From Phlebotomus papatasi (taxonomy: Eukaryota; Arthropoda; Insecta; Diptera; Psychodidae): a stretch of DNA of 64,000 bases. Within the stretch, counting starts at the first letter, position 1, and every line of letters starts with the position of its first letter. The position numbers and the translations under genes were made by a program. The DNA lies in assembly GCF_024763615.1 (NCBI RefSeq), contig NC_077224.1, positions 50,230,712 through 50,294,711 of the forward strand. The letters are read 5' to 3'. Shown one piece after another: positions 44,614-55,742 of this stretch. The notes beneath the pieces were generated by a model. The model was not told the DNA's origin and ran no database searches. It worked only from the letters and a program-made list of their open reading frames with translations.

Positions 44614-47600
44614 AAACATATTATTAATGTGTATTCATATAATTTTAATTTTTCTGTATATCCTACTTATTTTCTAGCATTCTGATTAGCCTTGATACAG
44701 CAAAGGTAAAACGTGAGCTGTTCAACAATTTCCTAAATTTCACTATGTTCTTTGAAAAACAAGTAATATTCATATCTTTAAAGCAGACCTTTTCAGGACG
44801 AAAGTTTTATGCTTCGAGAAATAGACGAGAAGTTTCAAATCAAAATCCCCTTATTTGCATGCTCCTTAATTTTCAGTTTCTCAAAATTATTCTAAAGTAT
44901 ATACTAACAAGTTGGTAGAGAAAGTCATTTGTTTCTAACTAAGTGATACAAATAGTTTACTCATCGAGTTTGATACGCCTCTGAAAATGATCAATTACCG
45001 CCTTTCAGGTTAATTTTCCCCTTTAAGATAATTTCAATTAAATGAATTGATTGGTTTCAATTAATTTATTGAAGCGCATATCAAGGAGTTGCGAGACATT
45101 TAAGTTCTAGAACTACCCAATAAGTTTGGGAGTAAATTCACCCATTTGTAATGGGAAATAGGATGCATTCGATCAAAATCTAAACATGTGCAGACTACAA
45201 ATGGTGGGAAAAGCTGGGAAGAACCTTCCATTTGGGATGGTAACAATTGGAAAATTGATCCGCGAAAATCTCCCTGGCCACCATTGAAAGCAATATATCA
45301 TGCAGAAGGTGTTCATATTTCATGTGACGCATTGCATCTGTTCACTTCTCGTACACAACACCCCCCTCTATTCAGAGAATATTTTCCAACTGGAATGGAC
45401 GGACACCCCCCCCTTCTATACTCCACTTATATGTACAATTTTCAAGGGGGGCAAAAATCTCTTCAGCTATAGTTGAAATTTTATCTATTTTGGAGGAATG
45501 GGACAGTGTTAGTGCATTATGCTGAAGCTTTCTCCATACGTTGATGATTTAAATGTCATTCAAAATTAAGCTCCACCATATGTTGATTATGGGACCATGA
45601 TAGATTTTCCCTCTTTTGCACCACAACTATAGCTGGGAGGAGGGTGTATTTTGGCGATGGGACAATTGCAACGTCCGTTCTACGCACATTTGCACTTAGA
45701 GAATTGGGCAGCATTTGAAAGCGATGGGGTTGGATCCAGGCAATCTCACGTAGATTTCCGGAGTGGTGGATGGGGTTTGGTTTGAATTTTGGGGGTGTGA
45801 GCCGAACGTGAATACAACTTTCCAGGATATGTGATACACACATACAGTTTTGTCGTTTGAATTAAGCTCAATGGTAATTTGAATGATGCGATTACACATT
45901 CCAATTAATTCATTTGAATCACCCACTCAGCCCACACAGGGCTTTGTGCAAAATTCACCAATTGGACATAATTTATATACAGCACAAGTGTGGGTCTGTG
46001 CATCCAAAATATTCAAACTCTCACAATCCGGCAACTTAATCAGGATGAATTCAAATGCACGGCGACATTGGGGAGGAAATAATATACCGATGTTGTTATA
46101 GTGATAAATATGAAAATCCTGCAAACCACATTCACAAAGGATAATGGGCAAAACGATCTAACCTTTCGCCACGAATAAGACCTACACCATCGAATAGGTA
46201 TTGGCAAAGGTAACAACTTTTGTTCCGGGACCAACCCTAAAAGTGTGTAGAAAAAGCACTAACGCATCCCAATTCGCAAAAAAAATACTCTGACTCAAAA
46301 ATGACTGGTTTTTGGTACACAAGAAATGGTCAAAAAAAATTACTCCTAATTGGAATCTTAAAAATTAGGCGTATTCGCGTCTTATTTTGGTCACAGCATT
46401 ACTCAAGTAATTAGTAATATTATCGTTATTTTACGATTCTAAAGTTTACTCTGCCAGCGGTAACAAAAGCGACTCCAAACGACGGTCTTTTTCCGTACAA
46501 AAAATGACGCGCCAAAAATAATGCATTTGGCGTCCTTCTCTACCGCATGGGTACGAAATCGACGTACGCACTTTAAATGATGACGTTAAGTATACTTCAC
46601 AACTTTGTATTGCACTACCACCGTAGACACTATTTTCTCAACAATTCATCACATTTTCTATCGTTTTCTACTACGTTCTATGTAAATTTCTCTATTTTTT
46701 CCATAATTCACTACTCGCATTTGCGAATATTTTTGCCATTCGACTATTGCTGAATGAGTCATCCGACATATTGTTAGTTAGACAAGTTAGACAAGTTAAA
46801 TTTCCCCTCAGATATACCAAGGGAGGGGAAGGTTTTTTATAGGGACACTGGAAGTCGGCGTCATATTTTAGTCGTGAGTGAGTAATTTCAGAGTTATTAT
46901 GACGCCAAATGACTTCCGTAATTACCGTCTTATTATTCCCCACTTACCGTCATTCGACTCTCTGACGACCGTCATAGGACCCGATCTTGGAATCCAGAAT
47001 CCATACATCCAACGGTAATCTTACTCCAAATTGCTATTTGGGATAAACCATATGCAGGGGCATGACATTTCCTATGTTTCCCATATGTTAATGGGTTAAT
47101 ATGCTTCCCATATGTTTGCCGTAAAACTTTTGGGTTTATTAGCTGTTTTCTGTCAGTGTAGAATGAATTAGCAAAAAAATATAAATGCAACATAAAAGCC
47201 AACTTAATATTGAATGGACAACCGAAAACTACAAATTGGCAACCTACGTAGTTTTGGAGATATCTTGTGAAATGTGCACGAAATCAGGGAAAAGTTTACA
47301 CTAAAATCGGTCGCATTTTTCAGAACTAATGTCATCCCCTTGACCATATGTATAAGAATTGTTACGATTTTTTTGCAAAACTTTTTTTAAACAATAACGA
47401 TTAATCGTATATTGGTCCTTTCTAAGATTAATTTGTAATTAAAGACTTAAAGAAAATTTTCATGGAACAAACCATATCTTTATCTTTTCATTTTCTCCTG
47501 AAATTTTGCAGATCTTCCTATAAATGTTTTACCATCCTTCAAATTCATAAAAAAAAGGATTATATCTAGAGAAATGTTTCTTATGCAGTGATATTCTTCT

Positions 47601-47668
47601 TGAAAAAAGGATTAAAATCTCTTAAAATCGCAGAGTCCTAAAAGATATCGTTATTTAAATACTTTGAG
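44614..47668. other. Mostly single-copy-looking DNA
   Basis: Three kilobases with no clear family member. GC-richer stretches at 45190-45470 and 45560-46230 have short frames on both strands (64-95 codons) without recognised domains. A TTTTGTTCCGGGACCAA word near 46214 resembles the end of the 14879 element but has no partner end. Confidence 0.3.
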
Positions 47669-48042
47669 TAGAGTGGATTGTGGAAAGGGAGACACTTAAG
47701 AAAAATTTCAATTTCCAAATGCATTTTTAAGCCGAATAAATATATTTTTTTTTTCATTTTCTTTACATCATGAGATTACTTGTGAAATATTCTAACAGAA
47801 TCTTAACAGTTTTTAATAGATACTTCAACCAATTAATTGGAATATTCCATCAAATTAAAAAACAACACATTTTGAAAAGATGGACAAAATTTTGGAAAGC
47901 GGGACAAAAATTTTTGGAAAGTTGGACATAGTGATATTAATGACAAAATATTATACGAAATATGTAGAAAATCAAATATTGAGGGTTTTCTGCGTATACT
48001 TGCACATTGGATGGTTATGCTAATCCCTCCTTTATGTCCGGG

Positions 48043-48178
48043 TAAGGGCCTTGACAGACTTGAGGATTAGCCAAGAGACGCCTTAGCGTAATTGTATTCG
48101 AAATAATCGTTAAACCGAATTTCTATCATTTTTCACTAAGCCGTCTCTCAGCTTAAGTCGTAAGTGTGTCTAGGGCAT
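48043..48178. mobile_element. ATGCCCTAGACACAC MITE, short copy
   Basis: The right end inverted reads ATGCCCTAGACACACTTACG, as in 1274-1500; the left end is diverged (AAGGGCCTTGACAGACTT). Subterminal GAGACGCCTTAG and inverted GAGACGGCTTAG agree. Confidence 0.6.
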
Positions 48179-48582
48179 AACAGTTGAGGAACACTAATTA
48201 CCAAGAACTTCCTGGTCCAACCAAAAAGAGGTTCTGTAAATTTCACAGACGACTCGCGCTGTTCAGCGGTTATAGCTTCAAAGCGGATGCAACTTCTTAG
48301 CAGATCTGGGGTGAAATGATAACTCTCTCGAATTGTCCCATCGCTAGTGTCGAGTGTCGATTATGGGCGATCGAGATGATAACTTACATTTTTTGTCGCT
48401 AGTGTCGATAATTATCGCCACTAATTTATCGACACCTCAAGAGCTGTCGATTTGTTCTGTCATAGTGAAAAATCTTTTTTCGGAGTAAGTAAAATTCTTT
48501 TATTTCACTCCTTTAACTGTTTCTTATTATTGTTATTAGTAATAATTATCATTAAATGTAAATATTTTCTTTTAAGATCAAA

Positions 48583-48771
48583 ATGGAAAGAGCACCGAAA
48601 ATGAACTTTGCACAGAGAAAAATCATGGCAGAATTCATGAATGCGCATAAAGGTCTTGCGAGAAATATGACGGATACGAGTCAGGGGAAGAAGCATCACA
48701 AGATATTGTGGGCCCAGCTCACAGAGAAACTCAATGCTTCAGGGCCATCCACAAGGCCCGAACTGGTGTAG
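48583..48771 (+). CDS. Myb/SANT-like accessory protein of Harbinger-like element (62 aa, truncated)
   Basis: The 62-residue product is rich in charged residues and ends with a W-A-Q-L-T-E-K-L-N-A-S-G-P segment, as in the Myb/SANT-like or zeste-type DNA-binding proteins that accompany Harbinger transposases and help them bind ends and enter the nucleus. The first helix contains FAQRKIMAEFM. The domain normally continues past this point; here it stops at the deletion junction, within the minus-strand transposase frame. Start chosen at the first ATG, after an AG acceptor-like TTTTAAG; a GTAAGT at about 48485 could make a 5'-leader intron. Function is inferred from fold resemblance only. Confidence 0.5.
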   Translation: MERAPKMNFAQRKIMAEFMNAHKGLARNMTDTSQGKKHHKILWAQLTEKLNASGPSTRPELV

Positions 48772-49265
48772 AGAAAGTGCTGGACAGAATCCTCCTTACA
48801 TTCTTCCTGCTTCCTGAATGTGATCCACTCGTGGCACAGAGAATTCTGGATGACTTCTATAACTTCCCATAAAATTTTACACACAGTAGATTGATCCATG
48901 GTATTAACGAAGTCCGATCCGGCAGAGTGTTGGTATGCTCCCGTAGCCAAAACTGAGAGAGTTACGGCCAACTTTGTCACCGTTGGGATGGACGTTGAGA
49001 TTTGGCCAGCAATTCCCGGAGCTACTGCCTCATGAACATATGTAAAGGCAACCTTTGAGAGCCTATACCTTTGTCTGAATCTGAAACAGAACACAAATAT
49101 ACATGTAAATAAATAAGAAAGGTATAAATGAAAATTGTAAACTTACTCGTCTTCCGGGAGTTCCAATGGATTATATTTATCCCTCAATTCTCTCGCCCTC
49201 ACGCGGAATGACGATTGATCTTCCTCACCCTCGGAACTATCGTTGAAGAGAATATCCAGATCCAT
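48696..49265 (-). CDS. PIF/Harbinger transposase, N-terminal part, two exons (167 aa)
   Basis: Exon 1 runs 49265-49147, intron 49146-49081 (66 nt, GTAAGT at the donor and TTTCAG at the acceptor), exon 2 49080-48696. The join is in frame and restores the continuous HARBI1-type segment NPLELPEDEFRQRYRLSK. Next come the helical region before the catalytic core, with SIPTVTKLAVTLSVLATGAY and a DQSTVCKILWEVIEVI helix-turn-helix. The catalytic DDE region is absent: the last 40 or so residues are antisense of the Myb-like frame. Coding intactness (no internal stop) suggests recent deletion, or retention as a DNA-binding repressor. Annotated from motif recognition, not a search. Confidence 0.72.
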
Positions 49266-49479
49266 ATTTGCGATCAAATTCACAAAATCACTGATTTTCA
49301 ATGTGAAATCATCACTATAGTGAGGTTATGTTTCACTGTCCCAAAGTGTCACAATAACGAGTCGACAATTCGTGAAGAGCTGACACTAATTTCGTCTCAT
49401 CATTTGGATCTAACGATACTAGAGATTCGATAGTGTCGAATCGACACTGGCGAGAGCAAAAGTTATCATTTCACCCCTG

Positions 49480-51528
49480 GATACCTCATCCGGCCAGGTC
49501 ATTTTCCACTTGGTTTGGGAGTTCTGTAGAGTGTCTTCTGTGTCTTTCTCCAGGTGTTTTTGCAATATTTACTATCCATTCTATCAAAAAAGTGGTCTTC
49601 GGAATCTGGAAATCCTTGCAGCCTTTTCCAGGAGATTTTCTCCTTATCAGCTGCTAACTGCTGTTGCAACTATTTCTCTGGATACTTGAGGATCTTAGTC
49701 TTCCTTGTTAACATGTTTTTACTGCACAAAACCACCAAATTCATTCACAAAATCAACTTGTCCAAGATTTCATAAAACTTGTTTTGAAAACAACACGAAA
49801 TTAATTCTATCCCTTTTTAGATGTAATATTTCACAAACATTTTTTATTCACATTTTAAATGGATGTATGTCCTTCGATTTTCACTGCGGACTTAACAATA
49901 TTTCAGAAATTATGCCGAAAAATCAAACAAAACACATTGATATTTTCCTAGCAACTTCCATAAGAAACAGAGAAAGTGACAACTACTATGTCAAGGTTAT
50001 GAATATCACGCATGCAATAATTTTTTTTACATTCTTCTTGCAAGTCATCCTTTGATTTTTTAATAACGACTTTTGCTTTTTTAACTTCTCAAATAATCAC
50101 AAAATTAGGTTTAATAATCTTTTTAACGAAAATTGAAATACTTAATTGATTTATTATCAAGTTTTTAAGGAGGTGTCTCACATTCTACACTGCTTTGTCC
50201 AACTTTCCAAACTGTCTCGCTTTAGACTAATCACCCTAGTAAATTCAGAAAAAAATATTTTAATTAATTATACTCAGAACCTTTGGTTAAAATTCTTTAG
50301 TAACGGTACCTTTACAACCCTATGAACTTCAGCAATCTTACATTCTTTTTTAAGGAGAATATTTTTCTAAAGACGACAACAGGATGCAATCGAGACAATA
50401 CTTTTAACGGAGTTAAAGTTATATTCGAGTTTATTTGAAGAAAATTTGGATATAAGAAAAATGGAGGGATAGGGATGCGGTTTCTTTATGTTTCTTGAAT
50501 TCAGTTCTCTTTTACAAACCTTAGAACTTTTTTACCATATGCCGTTATTTAAAAAACGGCACGTTTTATAACAATAGTTCTACCCATTTCTTAAAAACTC
50601 TTACTTTAAGATATCTGAAAAAGTTGACGTGATGGACTATAAGTTTCTTCGGGTGATATGTTCAAGATCTTCGAGATACACCAAGGACTCCGAAAATACC
50701 TATTATTTGCCATTAAACAGAATAACTTTTCGTTTTGTTGCCCTGTAATGTGCGATGGTTTTAAGACATGGCTAGTTTGTATGGGAACTACCAGATGGAA
50801 CGGATGGAACAAACAGAGGGAAAATCGGAAAATATTTATTTAAGGCTTAAGTCATATATCGACTTTGACCCGAATTTCATTAAGATCGGTTAAGCCGTTT
50901 TCGAGTAATAAATTGTCAAATTTGCGAATTTTCAGAAGGATATCGTTAATTTTCCAAGGATTTACAGTCCTTTTTAACTTGGGTCTCAGTAATTTTTAAG
51001 ACATACACCAGCACCTACAAAATGGGCCTAGTCCCATCTCTGGCGAAGGGTTGGACCAGCTCCCATACATTTCTGCCCATTGTCCTTTAACACAATTGGA
51101 TTGCGATGAAGTTTAATAAAGGTGGCCGAATTATTAAAAGAAGAACACTTTCAGAAAGGACATTACCATCCTGTGGGGCATTTACGGAAGCTGCTCGTGC
51201 GTGAAAAAATTGACAAAAGAAAATACAATCATTAACCTGTTCGGCACGTGGGAAAATTTCTCACCTACAATTGTGTCAATAGAGCACGAGCGTGCCGATA
51301 CATTTCTGATTTGACCCAAAAACTTACCCCTATGACTTACATATCTGACCAAAGAGTTCACACGCGTGGCATGGAATTATCCTAACTTGAACTAATTTTC
51401 CTTGGATATGTTAGATGGAAAATATCATTAAATTGATCTGCGTGATTGGCCAATAGCGTAGAAATGACCTGAAATTAATGTGTACCCTGAGATATTGGTC
51501 AAAACAAATTAGTTCTTGTGAGTTATAT
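49480..51528. other. AT-rich DNA, nothing recognised
   Basis: Part of the possible outer element to 50238, then unassigned DNA. No gene supported. Confidence 0.3.
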
Positions 51529-51782
51529 CACTGAGAGAAATCCGAAAAAGTTAAAATAACATTCCAGAAATGTTAATTTTACCCTTCATTATTGATCCGA
51601 AATCGGTGTAAATTTTATGCTTTTTTGGGTGTATTATGTGTTAAATTTACCCTTTTTAATGTTAATTTTACACTTAAAAGGGTGTAAAATTAATATTAAA
51701 AAATGTTGATATATTTTTACACCTAAAAAGTGTTAAAGTTAAGAGGAAAAAAAGTTGATCGCACCCTCTTTTTTTCTCAGTG
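51529..51782 (+). mobile_element. CACTGAG MITE, copy D (254 bp)
   Basis: Full copy, CACTGAGAGAAATCCG to TTTTTCTCAGTG. The flanking dinucleotide is AT on both sides, perhaps a shifted TA. Confidence 0.85.
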
Positions 51783-51924
51783 ATTAGTCAAAGAAGCGTA
51801 TAAAAAACGAGCGCAGAACGCTTAAAAAAATGTTAAAGGGTAAAATTTTATTTTATCGGATAAGACTGAATTTGAAATAAACTACTTTTGAATTTCAAAC
51901 ACTATTAAAAATTTGTTAAAAATA

Positions 51925-52018
51925 TCAAAGAGCTATGGGTGAAATCCATAAAGAACATAGAGAAAAAAAATGAATTGTTCGAAACTTGAGTCGTCCAAAG
52001 GTAGCGCGCTTTACCCTA
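51925..52018. repeat. Solo right arm of the GGGGAAAGCGCGCT family
   Basis: Reads AAAGAGCTATGGGTGAAATC, CATAAAGAACATAGAG, then TTGAGTCGTCCAAAGG and TAGCGCGCTTTACCCTA. It is the uninterrupted equivalent of the right arm of set X, and so the empty-site reference for the SINE and for the 10119 element. Confidence 0.7.
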
Positions 52019-53631
52019 CTCGTGCCTTATCGCTTAAAATTTTGACGATTTTATGTATATGTTGTAGGTATTTACCATCAAATTTAGAAATTAATGTCGC
52101 ATATTCATTCTGGCAGTAAATTATAAACTAACAAAAAATACATTATTTATCATCGCTATTATATGCGTATACTGACCACTGAAAACTTTGGAAATCTGCA
52201 AACTGACCATTTGCCTCTCAAATAAGATAATTTCATAATACATGTACATTAGGCAACAAACTATTGACACCCGCTGTAACTTGTAACAGAATGTTGATTG
52301 CACGTATTTGACCATTCTATAAGCCACTTTTTCTAATTTGTCAAGAATCTTTTGGCCAATGAAATATAATGTACTTTTAAAAAAGATTTTTTTTTTATTT
52401 ATTGTACTTTTTTTGCTTGAAATACATAAAGCAACTCATTTGCAAAAAAAAAAGAAATTTAAAAAGTTATTTAACTATTATTTTTTCCACTTGATTTCTC
52501 AAACATACCTTTGTCAAGAAACTTATGGCCGATACTGTATAAAGTTAAATTTACGACTTTTACTTCTTCTTTTTGTCATATTCTACATTCCAATATAAAA
52601 AATATAAAAATATAAAAGAACAAAAAGAAATATAATTAGGATCCAAATGCTGATTTTTTAAAATTTTTAATTATTGAAAATTTTGGAAAATATAGTCTAT
52701 ATATATATTCCTTTTAATTAGATTGATTTTTTTTTTAAATATAATGTTTTTTAGTTTTCGTGACACACATAACCCCTAAAAGTTTAACATTTCCTATCCA
52801 AATGGATATCGAAAAATAAGTATATCCGAAATAATTCACATTTCAATCATCCTTTTTGTAGTTTCATACTAATGTTTCTTGCCTGGATGACAATTCAACA
52901 ATAACTCACATCCCTGCTGAATCAATGAAGAAAGGAGGAGTCCTCCATTCTGAGTGAGACTGACATTGGGATGCATGTGAAATATACATGGATTAAGTGA
53001 AGATAGAGCTTACCCAATTATTAACGGCAATTATAGCGTGAATAATTCAATCTGCGTGTCTCTGTGTCATGACAAAATGTGACGTCCTATCACCACTTCT
53101 GCCCATTCTCAACTTCTGAGGAAACACTGCAGCAGCATATCCTCATGTCCATCCCTAAGTTTATGAAGAAAAAAACGTACCATATACACTTTAAGTGTTG
53201 ATGGTATGGGGAAATGGATCACGGAGAAAAGCAGAAAGAATAGAAAGCCACATCTCACTTGACTGCATGAATCATCCTCTCGGTTCCCAAACAAATGGAG
53301 CTGAATCAAGAGGAACTTAAATAATTGATAAATGATTTTATTCCACTACTGAAATGCACTCTTATTACATTCATTTTCAACTCAATTGGATAACAAATGA
53401 CAACGGCAGCGGCTAAAGTTTGTCTGTCCGTCCTCCACTTCCTTTGTGAAAGCACAACTCTGCAAATCGATACATTTCCTCAGTTACTTTTTATCAAAAT
53501 TAATCTGATTTAATTCCTTTCTTTTTATTTAATTTAGATATGGTTACAAAGTCATACTCATTATTTTGTTTAAATATTAAAATATTTATATTGTACACAT
53601 AGATAGAATCTTTGAATTTGAACTTTAAAAG
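52019..53631. other. AT-rich DNA, nothing recognised
   Basis: Extremely AT-rich at 52330-52760; more mixed at 52860-53470. No repeat partner and no supported gene. Confidence 0.3.
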
Positions 53632-54350
53632 CATCCCAGGCTTTGCGAAGTTCTCGAACTCATGACTTTGGTCCTATACCTCAAAAGGAGTTTCTCATCA
53701 TTTACCGTTTACCGATGATCAACTGATTTAAACCGATTCATAAAACAGTCAAAGGATCCTACAAAAAGAGCAATAAAATTGATTTTAAGATTAAAATTAT
53801 TTACCGGTTTTATGAATCGGTTCATAATCGGTTCAGAACCGATTAGAATTCCAAGAAATTCGTATATGAACGAAATGCCCGCTTGAGTAATCTCTAAAAC
53901 CGGTGGCAGTCAAAATCCCGAAAGCCAAAATTCCGAAAGCCAAAATCCCGAAAGTCAAAATGCCGAATGTTCAAAATCCTGAAAGGGAAAAAATTATATG
54001 GTGGAAAATGTTTAGAATAATATCCCAAGACACAGAAGAGTTCCCTTTGCCTCCAACAAGCGCGGGTGCAATCGTGGGAGTAGCTATGATACTTTTAAGA
54101 ATTCGGGATTTTGGCTTTCGGGACCCCTCTAAAATATATCCAAAAATGAAAAAATTCGGGAAGGGGTTAGGAGGAAAATGAGGGGGATGTTATTGGTTCC
54201 GGGGTTGACTTTTTTGGGCGGAGGTTCCCTGAGGTCCCAAGTCTCTAACTCTAAACGTTTAGGATCTAGGCGTTCTAACGGCTGGACACACAGACAGACA
54301 AACACCGTGACGTAAAAAAAACTCGAATTTCCGGATTTCCAAAATTCTAC
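53632..54350. repeat. R1 family interspersed repeat, copy 3
   Basis: Collinear with copies 1 and 2 (CTTTGCGAAGTTCTCGAACT, GATTTAAACCGATTCATAAA, CGGTTCATAATCGGTTCAGA, GAGGTCCCAAGTCTCTAACT, and CACAGACAGACAAACAC). Interrupted by the minisatellite element at 53902-54125. Confidence 0.6.
53902..54125. mobile_element. CCAAAATCCCGAA element nested in R1 copy 3
   Basis: Starts GGTGGCAGTCAAAATCCC with four to five CCAAAATCCCGAAAG units and ends GGGATTTTGGCTTTCGGGAC. The core AAAATGTTTAGAATAATATC matches, inverted, the 24584 copy. Copies 1 and 2 of R1 lack it. Confidence 0.7.
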
Positions 54351-54720
54351 CAAAATACGACCATTGGTAAAGTTCGAGCAGTAAAAATTGAACTTCTAGT
54401 AATTAGTTCTGGTGTTTTCTTTTGAAAAAGTGTTATACGGGCTTCAAGCCTAAAAGTCTTCAGAAAAAATTTTGATTTAAGATTAGATAACTATTTTTCT
54501 TTAAATCAGGAAGGTATTGGTGAGAAAAGAGGGGCTTAAGGTAAGGAAAAACTTCAGGAAATACTGTTTACTTATAAGGGGTTACCGAAGACCAAAAAGG
54601 CGATATCTCTTTGAACACCTGATTGGTGACAAACTGAAAAACATTCAAATTTATATGGCCTTACCTTTAAAATCGAACAACTATTGAACTACAATTCGAT
54701 AAATTAAAATTAAAGGTTTA
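54351..54720. other. Unassigned DNA with a family fragment
   Basis: Around 54445-54545 it includes TTATACGGGCTTCAAGCCTA, related to the 22538/61346 family; the rest is unassigned. Confidence 0.3.
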
Positions 54721-55151
54721 TTCCCAGCGCACAATAACTTTTGTTTTGTAAATATGTTTTTGAAATTTAAGTGAGAGTGAACGAAATGTTGATCTAGTTA
54801 TCTCGCTCTCTCTCATAGGAAATTTTGAAAGCATATTGATATTTGCCACCCCTACGTATGCTGCTCCATTCTGTTGAGTTTTTGCAAGGGTGATGCATCA
54901 CTAATGTGAAATTAATTTTGATGACTTTGTAAAAAATGTATACATGAACATGTTTCGTACATGACTGGCATATACAACCTGAGAAGGAGCTTTTCCACCG
55001 TTTTGCTCTGGAGGTTGGTCACCAACGCTAAGACGGCGGTGGACGCTTAAAACTACATAGTCTATCTATCTATCTATGTAAGGGGATCTCGAGTGTATCT
55101 TTTAAATAAATAAATAAATATTTACAAACAAAAGTTTTTGTGCATTGGGTA
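54721..55151. mobile_element. Palindromic TGCCCA MITE, copy 3, split by an insertion (TTA duplication)
   Basis: Left TTCCCAGCGCACAATAACTT, right inverted TACCCAATGCACAAAAACTT, with TTA at 54718-54720 and 55152-55154. The stem is broken at about 54844 by 54845-55117. Confidence 0.82.
54845..55117 (+). mobile_element. LINE-like 3' tail with conserved hairpin core, copy B
   Basis: Contains the 41-bp core identical to copy A (55006-55046), then a TCTA run, ATCTCGAGTGTATC, and an AAAT repeat tail. Both sides read ATATTT (54839-54844, 55118-55123), a short candidate target duplication. Insertion within copy 3 of the palindromic MITE fixes both limits, so this is a complete insertion of about 273 bp: a 5'-truncated LINE or a short SINE-like unit. 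Confidence 0.65.
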
Positions 55152-55213
55152 TTAGAATTATGTTTTACTATTTGTTTTTCTACAGATTTATTTGTTGTTT
55201 TGAATCAGTTCAA

Positions 55214-55454
55214 GGTAAGATTTTTAAGATTTTGCCAGGGGTCAGTTCTCCATTTCGGATATTCCCATGCATCCAGGCCACCAATTGGGCTCCTTATGCT
55301 TCCCCACTCCTATACTATCTTATCCCCCGATACGGGTAGCCACTCTATATCACAGCTCTGTGGGCAATCAGGGCCGTTACTATATCACAGCATCCCTTGT
55401 CGGTGTGTGTTTGGATCAGTGACAGTGAATATATGTATCGACTGAAGTACCACT
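55214..55454 (-). mobile_element. 5'-truncated copy of the tRNA-derived SINE
   Basis: Reverse complement of roughly the last 245 bp of the 9636 SINE, from GTGGTACTTCAGTCGATACA to CCCCTGGCAAAATCTTA. The tRNA-like head and promoter boxes are absent, so this copy should not be transcribed from its own promoter. Long frames on the plus strand here are SINE antisense, not genes. Confidence 0.85.
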
Positions 55455-55507
55455 GAAAAATGGTGGTTTGAAATCGATTAAGAAGTAGTGGTGTGATTTT
55501 TCAGCCC

Positions 55508-55742
55508 TAACACTAAACCTAGCAAGACCAGTCAAATTGATCGGTTTAAAAACTTTTTAAAATTATTACATATTTATAATGTCTTAAAATATGCATGTAA
55601 TATATTTTTCAATCTTTAAATTTTAATTTTTTCCATTTTTTCAAAAAAAAAATTGTTGAGTATCCTACCTGTCGTGGTCTGTTATTTGACCGAGTGTGCT
55701 AAGAAAATCACCAAAAATGGTCAGTAGGTACTTATAGTGTTA
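55508..55742. mobile_element. Possible TAACACTA-ended MITE (235 bp)
   Basis: Left TAACACTAAACCTAGCAAGA, right inverted TAACACTATAAGTACCTACT; GACCA words follow on both sides. Resembles TTAA-target elements in style, but the ends are weakly matched. Confidence 0.4.

Larger units (their letters stand above)
48306..49479. mobile_element. PIF/Harbinger-like element, internally deleted (1174 bp)
   Basis: Ends CTGGGGTGAAATGATAAC and inverted CAGGGGTGAAATGATAAC, flanked by GAT on both sides (48303-48305, 49480-49482), fitting the 3-bp duplications of PIF/Harbinger. Subterminal TGTCGA and ATTCGACAC words lie on both sides. It encodes the two proteins typical of the superfamily: a Myb/SANT-like protein (plus strand) and a transposase (minus strand), which converge and overlap because the middle has been lost. 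Confidence 0.8.
47669..50238. mobile_element. Possible 2.6-kb outer element hosting the Harbinger nest
   Basis: Left TAGAGTGGATTGTGGAAAGG then GAGACA; right inverted TAGGGTGATTAGTCTAAAGC then GAGACAG. GGAAAGTTGGACA also recurs in both orientations near the ends (about 47918 and 50208). The ends are diverged, so the call is tentative. A MITE (48043-48178) and the Harbinger-like element (48306-49479) lie within. Confidence 0.4.

Noticed and set aside
46207..46560. Further copy of the 14879 element
   Set aside because: Only a short TTTTGTTCCGGGACCAA word matches; no second end or body similarity.
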